Positions 1 through 8,454 of a stretch of 19,127 nucleotides of DNA are shown in pieces. Origin of the DNA: CAZMVY01 sp964569765 (GTDB lineage: Bacteria > Planctomycetota > Phycisphaerae > UBA1845 > PWPN01); the NCBI GenBank assembly GCA_964569765.1, contig CAZMVY010000070.1, positions 1-19,127 on the forward strand. Reading direction: 5' to 3'. Numbering within the stretch: position 1 is the first letter of the stretch; every line of letters starts with the position of its first letter. The notes below the pieces were generated by a model, which was not told the origin of the DNA, made no database searches, and saw nothing but the letters and a program-made list of their open reading frames with translations. A program made the translations under genes and the position numbers.

Positions 1-37
1 CTTCACCTTACGCCGTCGTGCATCCGGCAATCGTCGG

Positions 38-3000
38 TCAGCAGCCGGGCTGCGGCGGCCGGTTGGGGCCGTTGAAACACGCCTGGAACGCCGAGAAGTC
101 CGCCAGGTCGACGTCGCCGTCGTCGTCATCATCGAAGCAGGCGCACACCTGCGTCGGCGGCGGCGGCCCCTTCCACGGCCGGTTCGGGCCGTTGAAACAC
201 GACTGGAAGACCGAGAAGTCCGCCAGGTCCACGTCGCCGTCCGGCTCTGCGTCCTGCTGCGGCCGATGGCACGACTTCCCGGTGAGGGCGAACGCCAGAT
301 CCATCGAGCTCGGTGCCATCGGGTGCCCGCCTCCGTAACGCAGTTCCCGCCAGGTCGGGATTCCGCTGCTGGTATCCAGCCAGCAGGCCCCGTCGTTCCA
401 TCGCTCGCGGGAGCTCTTCCAGCCCATGGTGAAGCTGCTGATGTCCGCGCGGTACTGCACGCCGAGCCAGTAGATCGTGCCCTTGGTCTGCCGGAACGCC
501 TCCGCATCGTTGATGTAGAAGTCGTACTGGTAGATTTGCGTGTCGGCCGGGTAGATCCAGTGGTTCTGCACCGAGTCGAACCACCACTCGGCCAGGTCAT
601 TCGGGCTTGTCCCGAGTTGTTCGTGGCCGTCAGAAATGACTTGGACCAGAACAGGGAGCCAGGATGGCTGTATGGGTTTCCGGGGCCCTGGGGCACGTCG
701 GAGTAGATGGAGAGCGTGATGGTGAGGCTGTTGAGGCCGCCCGGCGGCAGGATGTCACGCAGGAAGGACGTCCAGATGTGGATGTCCTTGATCTGCCCGG
801 TCTGCGTGCATTGGAAGTCGTCCGCCAACTGTACCTGCAGGTCGGCGACGTCCACGCCGGTTGCGCTCGTATCCGGCCGTTGCAGCCACTTTGCCGAGAC
901 GATGTTGATCTGGTAGTCCTCGACCTCGCCGTCTGGGGCGGCGCCTGTGTAGGACAGACCCTGCACCGTGCTCAGGCGGAAGCGGGCAAAGGTCTTGCCC
1001 AGTGCCGTAAACGCCGGCGGCGTGAAGGTCAGGTTGTTGACGCCATTGATCACGATGTAGTCCGTGAAGATCTGCTCCCCGGCGTCGGCCCAATCCCCGT
1101 CGCCGTTGAAGTCGATCCAGGCGTTCAGGTAGGCGATTGCGCCGGCAGGCAACGTGGTCGTCACGGTAATCGTGTTGGGCACGCCCGCGAAGAACGCCGT
1201 GTTGAACGTCACGCCGTCCTCATCGGCCAGGTTGTTCGTGTCGTCACCGGTGGCCGTGGCGTTCGGCAGCCCGTCAGCCTCCGTGTCGATCAGATTGCCA
1301 AGCGAGATGCCGGGAATCGCCGTGTGGCGCGCGCCGTTGTTCGCCAACAACGTCGGATAGGGCGCCGGCGCGTCGCCGAAGTCGTCCGGATCGGGCACCG
1401 GGCCCGGTATGCCGGTAATGGCGAACGCCAGATCCATCGAGGCCGGCGCCAAGGGGTGTCTGTCGCCGTACCGGAGCTCCCTCCAGATAGGCGTGTCGGG
1501 GCTCGTATCGAGCCAGCAGGCGTCGTCGTTCCAGTGGTAAAGGGAACTCTTCCAGCCCATCGTGAAGTTGGCGCCCTCTAACTGGTACTTCATGCCAAGC
1601 CAGTAGATGGTGCCCTCGCGCTGGCGGAAAGCCTCCGCCTCGTTGATGAGGAAGTCGTACTGATACACCTGGGTATCGCCCGGGAACTGCCAGGAGTTCG
1701 TGGCCGGATCGTGCCACCACTCGCCCTGCGGGACCATGGTGCACAGGCCCGCGCTGTAGGTGCCGGGCAGGAACGTCTTCGACCAGAGCAGGTATCCCGG
1801 ATGGCTCCAGTCGTTCGGGTCGCCCGGATTCGGGTCGGGCACGTCGGAGTAGATATACAGCGTGATCGTCAGGCTGTTCAGGATCTGCGGAGCGATATCG
1901 GCCGCGAACGACGTCCAGATGTGGATGTCGGTGATCGGACCGCTCTGTGTACATTGGAAATCGTCCGCAAGCTGGACCCAGCCGTTGTCCACGTCCACGC
2001 CGGTCGCCGTCAGGTCGGGCCTCTGGATCCACTTCACAGGAACGACCTGGATCAGGTAATCTTCGACCTCGCCATCCGGGGCCGCTCCGGCGTACGACAG
2101 GCCCCGCGCCGTGCTCAGGCGGAACCGGGCGAACGTCTGTCCGACCGCCGTGATCGCCCCCGGCGTGAAGGTTACGGCCTGAATGCCGGGCGGCAGCAGG
2201 AGGTCCGTGATTACCTGCTCGCCCGGATTGCTCCAGTCGCCGTTACCGTTGAGGTCGATCCACGCGCTCAGGTAGCCGCCGGTGCCGGACGGGTCGTTCA
2301 CCGTGACCGTGATCGTGTTCGGCACGCCGCCGAAGAGCGCCGTGTGGAACCTTACGCCATCCTCGTCGGGCAGGCCGGCCAGATCGTCGCCGGTGGCCGT
2401 CGCATCCGGCTGACCGTTCGGCTCACCGTCGATCAGGTGGCCGAGTATGAGGCCGGATCCGATTGCATGCCGTGCGCCGTTACTTGCCAGCAGCGTGGGG
2501 TACGTCGGATCGGGCGCATCGCCGAAATCGTACTCCGGTTCCTCGATCCTGACCTGGTAGTCCTCGACTTCGCCGCCCTGCACGGGACCGGTGAACGGTA
2601 CGCCGCCCGGATTCGTATGGAGGCGGAACCGGGCGAACGTGACGAGGTTCGGCGTCGCCGTGTTCGGTATCCCGAAGGTCAGATTCTGGACACCCGGGAC
2701 GAGCGGTTGGGCGACAAAGATCTGGTCGCCAGGGGTTGCCCAACTACCGTCGCCGTTGAAGTCGATCCACGCACTCAGGTACATGCCGACAACCGCCCCT
2801 GCCGCCGTAACGCTGATGGTTGCCGGCTGGCCGGGTTGCAGCGGCGTGACGAACGCCACACCGTCCTCGTCAGGCTGATTCATGATATCGTCGCCCGTGG
2901 CGTTCGCATTGGGCTGCCCATCCGCCTCCGCGTCGATCAGATTGCCCAGCATGAATCCCGGCACGATTGCGTGCCTCGCCCCGTTGCTGGCCAGGAGCGT

Positions 3001-5046
3001 CGGGTACGTCGGGTCCGGCGCGTCGCCGAAATCCTCCATGGGCGGCGCCGGCTCGATGTAGACCTGGTAGTCTTCCACCTCGCCGTTCGGCGCCGGGCCG
3101 ACGTAACTCAGACCGCCAACCGAGCTATACCGGAACCGGGCAAACGTGGGCCCGGTGACCGAGCCGACGGGGACGTTGAAGATCAGCACGTTCAGCCCCG
3201 CCCCCAGGGGCGCACTGGCGAAGATCTGCTCGCCGGGATCGGCCCAATCGCCATCGGCACTGAAATCGATCCAGGCATCGAGCATCCCCGCCGCGCTGGC
3301 AATCACCTGTACCTGCGCAGGCTGACCGACTTGCAGCGGCGTGAGGAAGAGCACGCCATCCTCGTCGGGCAGATTGTTGTTGTCGTCGCCCAGAGCGGCC
3401 GGATCCGGTAAGCCGTCCGCTTCGGCATCAATTTGCATTCCAAGGAACATCCCGGCCACGATGACGTGGCTGGCCCCGTTGCTGGCGCGCAGCGTCGGAT
3501 AAGTCGGGTCGGGCGCGTCGCCGAAGTCGAGTTCCTCGGGCTGTTCCGTTCGGACCAGGAGCAGGTAGTCCTCCGTTTCGCCGTCCTCGAATTGCCCCGA
3601 GCCGTCCCAGCCGAATCCGACCGGGCGCTCCGTGATCGAGATCCGCGCCCAGACGTATCCGGGCTTCGGCCCGATCAGGAAGCTTGGCGGCATCAGCGTG
3701 GAGAGCGGCCCGCCAAACGGGTTCGGGATCGGGAAATCGACGAGGACGTGCTCGGGAGCCGTGGCCACCGGGCACTGCGAGGCGCCGGCCCACATCCCGT
3801 TCTGGTCCCAGTCTATCAGCACGTTTACATACCCTGTCGTCTGGTTGGGCATGTGGTTGTGCACATCGACGTCGATGTTGGGACCCCACATGGCGGTCTG
3901 ACAGGTCTGCCCCAACACTCCCCCGCCCGGGCTGTTCGGGCAGGGAACCTCGGCTCCGTCTTGGATTCTCCACGGCGGCGGGATCATGCGGCCCGCATCG
4001 CCGTCCGCGAAACACTCGTCCGCATCATACGGATTGAAACCGGGACACAACCCGGCGTTGCCGTCTCTTTCGAGGTCAAACGACGGACCCAACCACGCGC
4101 CGAAGTTGGTGTGTTGGATCCAACTGGCGGGCCCCACGGTCTTGCAGGTCGGGAACTGCCCCACGACACCTGCGGCCGGGTAAGCCAAGGCCCCTTCCGG
4201 CGCGTCGCCGAATTCCTGACCGTTCTGCACGACGCTCAGGTTGTGCCAGTAGTTCCAAAGCCCCGGGAACTGGAAGCCCGGCGGCGGGATCGGCAGAGGC
4301 CCGCCGACCCATTGCGCATTCTCATCCACGATGAACAAGGCGGACTGAACGATGTTGAAAGCCGGGTTGTTCATGAAGCCGCTGGCTGCGGGCGTGGTTG
4401 CCGCTACGCCCAGCACCGCTGGCTGAATCAGGATCGCCGTCGGCACGCCCCAGGGGATCGGATTGCCCGGCCCGCACTTCCACTGCCAGGAGCGAATCGC
4501 GCCGTTGATGTCTTGAATCCCGAAGGAGACATTGCGGACCTGGCCGGTGGCGCCCCACTGCGGGGCGGTTACGGTGACCATGATGAGCGCGTTCGACAGG
4601 TCGGGATCGAGTCCGTACTCATACTTCCAGGCGCTGGCATATGCGCCGGGAGCAATAAGCGTTGACCCCCAGACCATGACAAGCCCGGCATCCTCGGGGT
4701 AGCCGCCGCCTCCGCCCCCGCCGCCGTAGACGTACAACTGGCCTTGCGGCGGATACGCCGGGATGAACGTGGTCGACGGGTACGGGTCCCCCTCCATGAA
4801 GAACATCGTCCACTGTGTCATGTAGTTGGACCACTCTGGCGGCATCATCGGCTCGATCATGCCGCTGCCGCCTCCGCCCCCTAGCGCGTTCTGCCATTCG
4901 GCCTCCGTATCCAGATTGAAATATGGGCTTGCCATCACCCCGGGCGCAAAGCCGAGGCCTACCACCGCCATCACACATAGCGTCACGCCCCGCCAGGAGA
5001 CACCCCGCCCCTTCGGAGAACTCACTTCTTTGTGTCTCTCGAACAT
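38..5046 (-). CDS. Giant secreted multi-domain protein (GEVED modules, LADDF/DIHIW modules, C-terminal dockerin-type EF loops), apparent frameshift
   Basis: About 1,670 residues, read from ATG at 5046 with AGGAGG seven bases upstream. Residues 1-39 look like a signal peptide (basic start, hydrophobic core, cleavage after VMA). Glycine runs follow near residues 54-58 and 108-115. Five modules start with (D/E)FGDAP and end in GE(V/T)EDY, at about residues 278-495, 507-660, 672-830, 840-997 and 1222-1378; these match the planctomycete GEVED type. Two copies of another module (KW(I/L)QRPD, LADDFQCTQ, DIHIWTSF, then MGWKSS and SMDLAFA) start near residues 1005 and 1386; I recall this as DUF7901. 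The end carries two EF-type loops (DGDVDLADF) with Asp at positions 1, 5, 9 and 12. Reading must change frame between roughly 605 and 640: upstream the frame runs from 5046, but everything from AEWWFDS to the stop at 38 lies in the next frame. The original frame stays open off the left edge with low-complexity Arg/Ser/Thr sequence, so it is not the real continuation. Likely an extracellular or surface protein; its ligand is unknown. Confidence 0.85.
57..239 (-). repeat. Duplicated dockerin-type EF-loop segment (two copies, 120 bp apart)
   Basis: Two nearly identical stretches of about 62 bp, at 57-118 and 177-238, are offset by exactly 120 bp. On the minus strand each encodes a loop ending in DGDVDLADF followed by FQ(S/A)CFNGPNRP. 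The spacing is a whole number of codons, which fits duplication of one 40-residue unit within the gene. Differences are few and mostly synonymous, so the duplication is recent or under homogenisation. Confidence 0.85.
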
Positions 5047-5053
5047 GATCCAG

Positions 5054-5059
5054 CCTCCT
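5054..5059 (-). promoter_or_regulatory. Ribosome binding site of the giant secreted gene
   Basis: The minus strand reads AGGAGG, then seven bases, then the ATG at 5046. This full Shine-Dalgarno sequence fixes the start, and the signal peptide that follows agrees with it. It contrasts with several neighbouring genes that show no such site. Confidence 0.75.
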
Positions 5060-5246
5060 GTCCGTAGTATGTGCCGGGTCGAGCAGGCTTACCGGGAACC
5101 CTGGATTGCCTCCCGAACCGCCAAGAAACGGCGCGCACGCGCCCGCACGTTCGTGGAAATGTCCGATCCTATCGGCCTCTTTCTCCTGGCAAGGACGTGT
5201 CCGGTGGTCAGCCCCGCCACCCGCCAGAGGGAAAGCTGATATCGGT

Positions 5247-5275
5247 AATATACCCCATAGCGGGCCCGATAGCAA
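5247..5275 (-). promoter_or_regulatory. Sigma70-type promoter for the giant secreted gene
   Basis: On the minus strand TTGCTA (5275-5270) is followed by a 17-base spacer and TATATT (5252-5247). This gives 4/6 and 5/6 matches to the consensus boxes at the ideal spacing, in a locally AT-richer patch. Transcription would start near 5240 and leave a leader of about 194 nt before the ATG at 5046. Inferred from sequence only. Confidence 0.55.
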
Positions 5276-5630
5276 GGGAAAACAGACCGTATTGGAAAGA
5301 AATGGCGATGTGCTCCGCCCTTCTGAATGTTAAGAACGGGCTTTGCGCACCGTTTGCAGCCCGAAAAGCTTGCCTTGTAGGCCATTCGGATCAAAGCGAT
5401 ACAAGGTCACAAGGCCGCTTGACCTATATGCCTGTGAAATAGCTGGAAAGTCTGTACATGCAGGTCATCGGCGCAGCGACGCGTTATCCGCAGCGCAGCT
5501 TTTTTGAAGCCGAGGGGCTGCGGGGCCTGGTGCACGTCACATGGGTTGGTGTGGCGGCCGGCGTGTCAGGTTTCGTGAGGAGACCCGTTGCGGAAAACTG
5601 AGCAGGATGGCGGGCCGCGGTGAGGTCTCG

Positions 5631-7055
5631 TCAGCCGGGAAGGCGGTTGTCCGGCCTTCTCGGGTTTGTTTTGCTAGTATTGGCTAACTTTGGTGGCCGC
5701 CGGCCCGCCGCGACGTCTTCTTCGAACGTGCGCTTCCGTCTCAGGATATGGTGGTAGTGTTGTGCGAAGCGGTGGGCCTCGTCGCGAACCTGCTGAAGAA
5801 GCCGCAGGGCTTCGTCATTGCGGGCGAGCCGGAAGGGCCGATTGCGGGCTTGCATGTAGATTTCCTCTTCCCGCTTTGCGAGCGAAATGACCATCGGCGG
5901 ACGCACGTCCATATCCGCGAAGGCCCCCAGGGCGGCATGCAACTGCCCCAGGCCCCCATCGATGAGGATCAGGTCCGGGTAGAGCTCGTCGCCCGCTGCC
6001 GCGAGCCGGTAACGCCGCAGGACCACCTCGCGGATCATCGCATAGTCGTCGATCCCTTCGACCGTCCGGATGCGGAATCGCCGGTAGCCGGCCTTGAAGG
6101 GCTTTCCGTCGATGAAGCAGACGAGGGAGCCGCACGACTCGCCGCCGTGGAGGTTGGCGATGTCGATACCCTCGATGCGGCGCGGGGGGCTTTCGAGGCC
6201 GAGCACTTCCGCCAGCCGCTCGAGCCCCTTGCGGGGATCGATGAAAAAGACCTCCGGCTGCACATCCACATCCGGATCGCCCGAGAGCGAGAGCGATTGG
6301 ATGGCCTTGATGCGATCGCGGAGCCGGGCGGCTTCCTCGAAACGGAGCTCGGCGGCGGCCTGGTCCATCTCCTTCTTCATCTGCCGCAAGACGACGCTGC
6401 GCTTGGAGGCAAGGAAATTCCGCAGCCGCGCGATGTCCCGAGCGTAGTCCTGTCGGCTGATGAGCGCAGCGCAAGGTGCGGAGCACTGGTGGATTGAATA
6501 CAGGAGACAGGGGCGAAAGTGGGCGCGGGTCTCGTCGTCGTCGCGGATCTCGAGTTCGCATGTGCGGAAGCGGAAGACCTTCTGGAGGGCGTTGACGGCG
6601 TCTCGGAGGCCGGCGGCGCTCGTGAACGGCCCGTACCGCTTGCTGCCTTTGATCCGCGGCTTGCGGGTGACGTAGACGCCGGGGAAGTCGTCGCTGGTGG
6701 TGATTTCCAGGTACGGGAACGACTTGTCGTCCCGGAGCCGTTCGTTGTAGGGGGGCTGAATGTCCTTGATGAGGCGGTTTTCCAGCAGCAGGGCGTCTAC
6801 CTCGGTTTCGCAGTCGAGGAACTCGAGGTCGACCACGGCCGCCGCCATTCGCGCGATCTCCGGCCCGCGGGTGCGAAGGAGGTCGGCGGAGTCCTGAAAG
6901 TAGCTGCTTACGCGGCTGCGAAGGTCTTTGGCCTTGCCGATATAGAGCACCCGCCCGCGGGCGTCCTTGAAGAGATAGACGCCGGGGGTCTTGGGCAGAT
7001 GACGGATCTTCTTGCGCAGATCGTCGATGGCCGAGGAGTCTGCCTCGTGGCTCAT
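5631..7055 (-). CDS. uvrC: UvrABC excinuclease subunit C, short form without the C-terminal HhH domain
   Basis: A 474-residue UvrC, which makes the dual incisions in nucleotide excision repair after UvrB marks the lesion. The GIY-YIG domain is at the N-terminus (GVY 25-27, YIG 38-40, E92 in LLLENRLI). Cys166, 183, 191 and 195 match the spacing of the reported Fe-S ligands of UvrC. The UvrB-binding UVR helix is at about 225-253. The RNase H-like endonuclease domain keeps its acidic and His residues: D298 in GIDIA, GIDDY 334-338, D366 in LIDGG and H428 in RDEAHRF. E. coli UvrC has about 610 residues; here the protein stops soon after ILRRKR with a basic tail, and the tandem HhH DNA-binding domain is missing. 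I found no HhH-like sequence in the continuing frame downstream of the stop. The start at 7055 (MSHEAD) is chosen because upstream codons in this frame lie antisense to the RNase HII-like gene and lack UvrC similarity. A TACAAT box ends six bases before this ATG. Confidence 0.95.
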   Translation of the reverse strand: MSHEADSSAIDDLRKKIRHLPKTPGVYLFKDARGRVLYIGKAKDLRSRVSSYFQDSADLLRTRGPEIARMAAAVVDLEFLDCETEVDALLLENRLIKDIQPPYNERLRDDKSFPYLEITTSDDFPGVYVTRKPRIKGSKRYGPFTSAAGLRDAVNALQKVFRFRTCELEIRDDDETRAHFRPCLLYSIHQCSAPCAALISRQDYARDIARLRNFLASKRSVVLRQMKKEMDQAAAELRFEEAARLRDRIKAIQSLSLSGDPDVDVQPEVFFIDPRKGLERLAEVLGLESPPRRIEGIDIANLHGGESCGSLVCFIDGKPFKAGYRRFRIRTVEGIDDYAMIREVVLRRYRLAAAGDELYPDLILIDGGLGQLHAALGAFADMDVRPPMVISLAKREEEIYMQARNRPFRLARNDEALRLLQQVRDEAHRFAQHYHHILRRKRTFEEDVAAGRRPPKLANTSKTNPRRPDNRLPG

Positions 7056-7061
7056 ATCCCT

Positions 7062-7067
7062 ATTGTA
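7062..7067 (-). promoter_or_regulatory. Candidate -10 box of uvrC
   Basis: TACAAT on the minus strand (7067-7062) matches five of six -10 positions. Only six bases separate it from the uvrC ATG at 7055, so a start about seven bases downstream would fall on the A of the ATG and give a leaderless mRNA. No clear -35 box is seen at normal spacing. Confidence 0.4.
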
Positions 7068-7112
7068 TCCGGTCGGACCGAGCCTCGTAGTCCACGTGGG
7101 CGTCCCCGCCCG

Positions 7113-7118
7113 TATAAT
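7113..7118 (+). promoter_or_regulatory. Candidate -10 box of the RNase HII-like gene
   Basis: A perfect TATAAT lies nine bases before the ATG at 7128, in otherwise GC-rich sequence. Transcription would begin about three bases before the start codon, and no Shine-Dalgarno sequence is visible. No good -35 box is seen at 16-18 bases. It faces away from the uvrC box across the same 72-bp gap. Confidence 0.45.
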
Positions 7119-7127
7119 GTCGGCCTT

Positions 7128-8126
7128 ATGGGTGGTCGCAACGAGCGGGTCGTGATCGTCGGGATTGATGAGGCGGGATACGGACCGCTGCTGGGGCCGC
7201 TCGTCGTCTGCGCGACGGCCTTCCGGGCCCCGGCCGCGCTGGCCGGCGCCGACTGGTGGCACGCCCTCCGCGGCGCCGTCGCCCCGAAGCCGCGTGTGCG
7301 CGAGCCGCGCCTGGTGATTACGGACAGCAAGGAGCTCTCGCGGCGCCCCGATGCGCTGCGGTGGCTCGAGCGGCCGGCGCTGACATTCCTCTCGCTGCCC
7401 GATGCGCAGGGGAACCCCCGCAAGTTCCCGCCGACGCTTCGCGGCCTGCTCGGACAGCTCGATCGCGCGGTCGTACCGGCCCTCGGCGAATACCCGTGGT
7501 ATCGCGACGCCGATTTCCCGCTGCCGGCGGCCGTCACCGAGGCAGACGTCGTTACCCAGCGGTCCGCGGTGCATTTCTGTCTGGCGGAAGCGGGAATCGA
7601 GTTTCTCGGGGGCTATGCGGAGGTCCTGCTCGAGGGCCGCTTCAACCGGCTGGTGGCGGCGACCCGGAACAAGTCGGTCGCCCTGCTCGGACAGACGATC
7701 CGCCTGATCCAGCGCGGCTCGCAGGCGGGTGGGCCGGCGGCCTGCCATGTATACATCGACAAGCAGGGCGGGCGGCAGAGCTACGACCGCGCGCTCATGA
7801 CCGCGTTTGAAGATGCCCACCTCGAGATCCTCGAGCAGACGGAGACGAGCAGCGCTTATCGGCTCGTGCGGGAGCCGGCCCCATGGGAAATCCGGTTCAT
7901 TCAGGGCGGCGAGAAGCGGCATCTGGTCATCGCCCTGGCCAGCATCTATGCGAAGTACGTGCGCGAACTGTTCATGCGGGCCTTCAACGCCTTCTGGAGC
8001 GGGCTCGTCAAGGGCCTCGCGCCGACCGCGGGCTACTATGTGGACGGGCAACGGTTCTTGAAGGACATCGATCCGGTCGTCGAGCAGATGAAGCTGGATC
8101 GCAGCCTGCTCATCCGGGCGCGGTGA
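7128..8126 (+). CDS. RNase HII-like protein (divergent, long form)
   Basis: 332 residues. The N-terminus carries an RNase HII signature, GIDEAGYGPLLGPLVV (12-27), with carboxylates D14 and E15, followed by TDSKELS (65-71). D211 in VYIDKQGG fits the third catalytic Asp, and ALASIYAKYVRE (269-280) fits the AASIxAKVTRD helix. RNase HII cuts at ribonucleotides embedded in DNA and RNA-DNA hybrids. Two features differ from the family: the GRG motif that contacts the ribonucleotide is GYG here, and the fourth carboxylate appears to be Glu (E262 in GGEKRHL) instead of Asp. At 332 residues it is much longer than typical RNase HII (about 200), the extra sequence lying mostly between residues 72 and 205. 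Divergent from uvrC across 72 bp. It could be a true RNase HII variant or a family member with another substrate; no second RNase H is present in the window to settle this. Confidence 0.82.
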   Translation: MGGRNERVVIVGIDEAGYGPLLGPLVVCATAFRAPAALAGADWWHALRGAVAPKPRVREPRLVITDSKELSRRPDALRWLERPALTFLSLPDAQGNPRKFPPTLRGLLGQLDRAVVPALGEYPWYRDADFPLPAAVTEADVVTQRSAVHFCLAEAGIEFLGGYAEVLLEGRFNRLVAATRNKSVALLGQTIRLIQRGSQAGGPAACHVYIDKQGGRQSYDRALMTAFEDAHLEILEQTETSSAYRLVREPAPWEIRFIQGGEKRHLVIALASIYAKYVRELFMRAFNAFWSGLVKGLAPTAGYYVDGQRFLKDIDPVVEQMKLDRSLLIRAR

Positions 8127-8184
8127 TGCCGGCGTCGCGGAAGCCCGTCGGCGCGCGGCCGGCCCGGCGCGGCCGTGGCGGGCC

Positions 8185-8448
8185 TCAGGCTTGGAGGATT
8201 TCTACCCGGCTGTTCTGATCGAGGGCAAGCGTCGTGATCTCGCCGTCGCTCTTCCTGAGCCGCAGGCGTCCGAGCCAGTAGCGGCCGTCCTTGCCGTGGG
8301 CAAACCAGCTCCCGGTTGGTTCGGCGCCAAGACTCATCACCTCGCCCTCGACCGGCGCCTGCCAGATCTCTTCGCGGCCTGCGATGCGTTGCGTGACGCG
8401 GACCCGTGTGCCGGGTTCGATCCGTTTTCCCATGATGGCGACCGTCAT
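8185..8448 (-). CDS. Small uncharacterised protein downstream of manA
   Basis: 87 residues from ATG 8448, preceded by GGAG a few bases upstream. The manA stop is only six bases away, so the two are probably translated from one mRNA. The protein is rich in alternating hydrophobic and charged residues and appears to be all beta (GTRVRVTQR, WFAHGKDGRYWLGRLRL, SRVEIL), perhaps a small SH3-like barrel. It has no signal peptide, cysteines or membrane segment. A second in-frame ATG (8433, MGKRIEPG) would give 82 residues but has no ribosome site. I do not recognise the family. Coding is supported by operon position, the ribosome site and a well-behaved protein composition; function is unknown. Confidence 0.65.
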   Translation of the reverse strand: MTVAIMGKRIEPGTRVRVTQRIAGREEIWQAPVEGEVMSLGAEPTGSWFAHGKDGRYWLGRLRLRKSDGEITTLALDQNSRVEILQA

Positions 8449-8454
8449 CTCCGC

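Larger units (their letters stand above)
5047..5630. other. Non-coding region between uvrC and the giant secreted gene
   Basis: This 584-bp stretch is clearly less GC-rich than its surroundings between about 5240 and 5460, and I find no convincing gene in it. Open frames crossing it on both strands have no recognisable motif. It holds the minus-strand promoter at 5247-5275 and the leader of the giant gene, which contains small hairpins such as CCGAT-CCT-ATCGG at 5163-5175. A 7-bp inverted repeat, CCGCAGC/GCTGCGG, lies at 5488-5494 and 5517-5523 with a T6 run inside the loop; it does not look like an ordinary terminator. No known riboswitch consensus was recognised by eye. Confidence 0.6.

Noticed and set aside
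600..660. Programmed -1 frameshift site in the giant gene
   Set aside because: No X XXY YYZ heptamer in the right frame, and no obvious downstream structure beyond general GC richness.
1711..3411. A 566-codon open frame on the plus strand, and others like it across 266-4665
   Set aside because: They are antisense to the GEVED modules, whose repeated, conserved motifs lie on the minus strand. High GC keeps the opposite frames open.
5089..5394. A 101-codon minus-strand open frame upstream of the giant gene
   Set aside because: No ribosome site or known motif, unusual composition, and it covers the best promoter candidate for the giant gene.
5488..5523. Inverted repeat CCGCAGC/GCTGCGG as a terminator of uvrC
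   Set aside because: It lies more than 100 bases past the stop and the T-run is inside the loop, not after the stem, on either strand.
7056..8051. A long in-frame N-terminal extension of UvrC (about 332 extra residues)
   Set aside because: It is antisense to the RNase HII-like gene and lacks UvrC similarity; MSHEAD at 7055 leads straight into the GIY-YIG domain.
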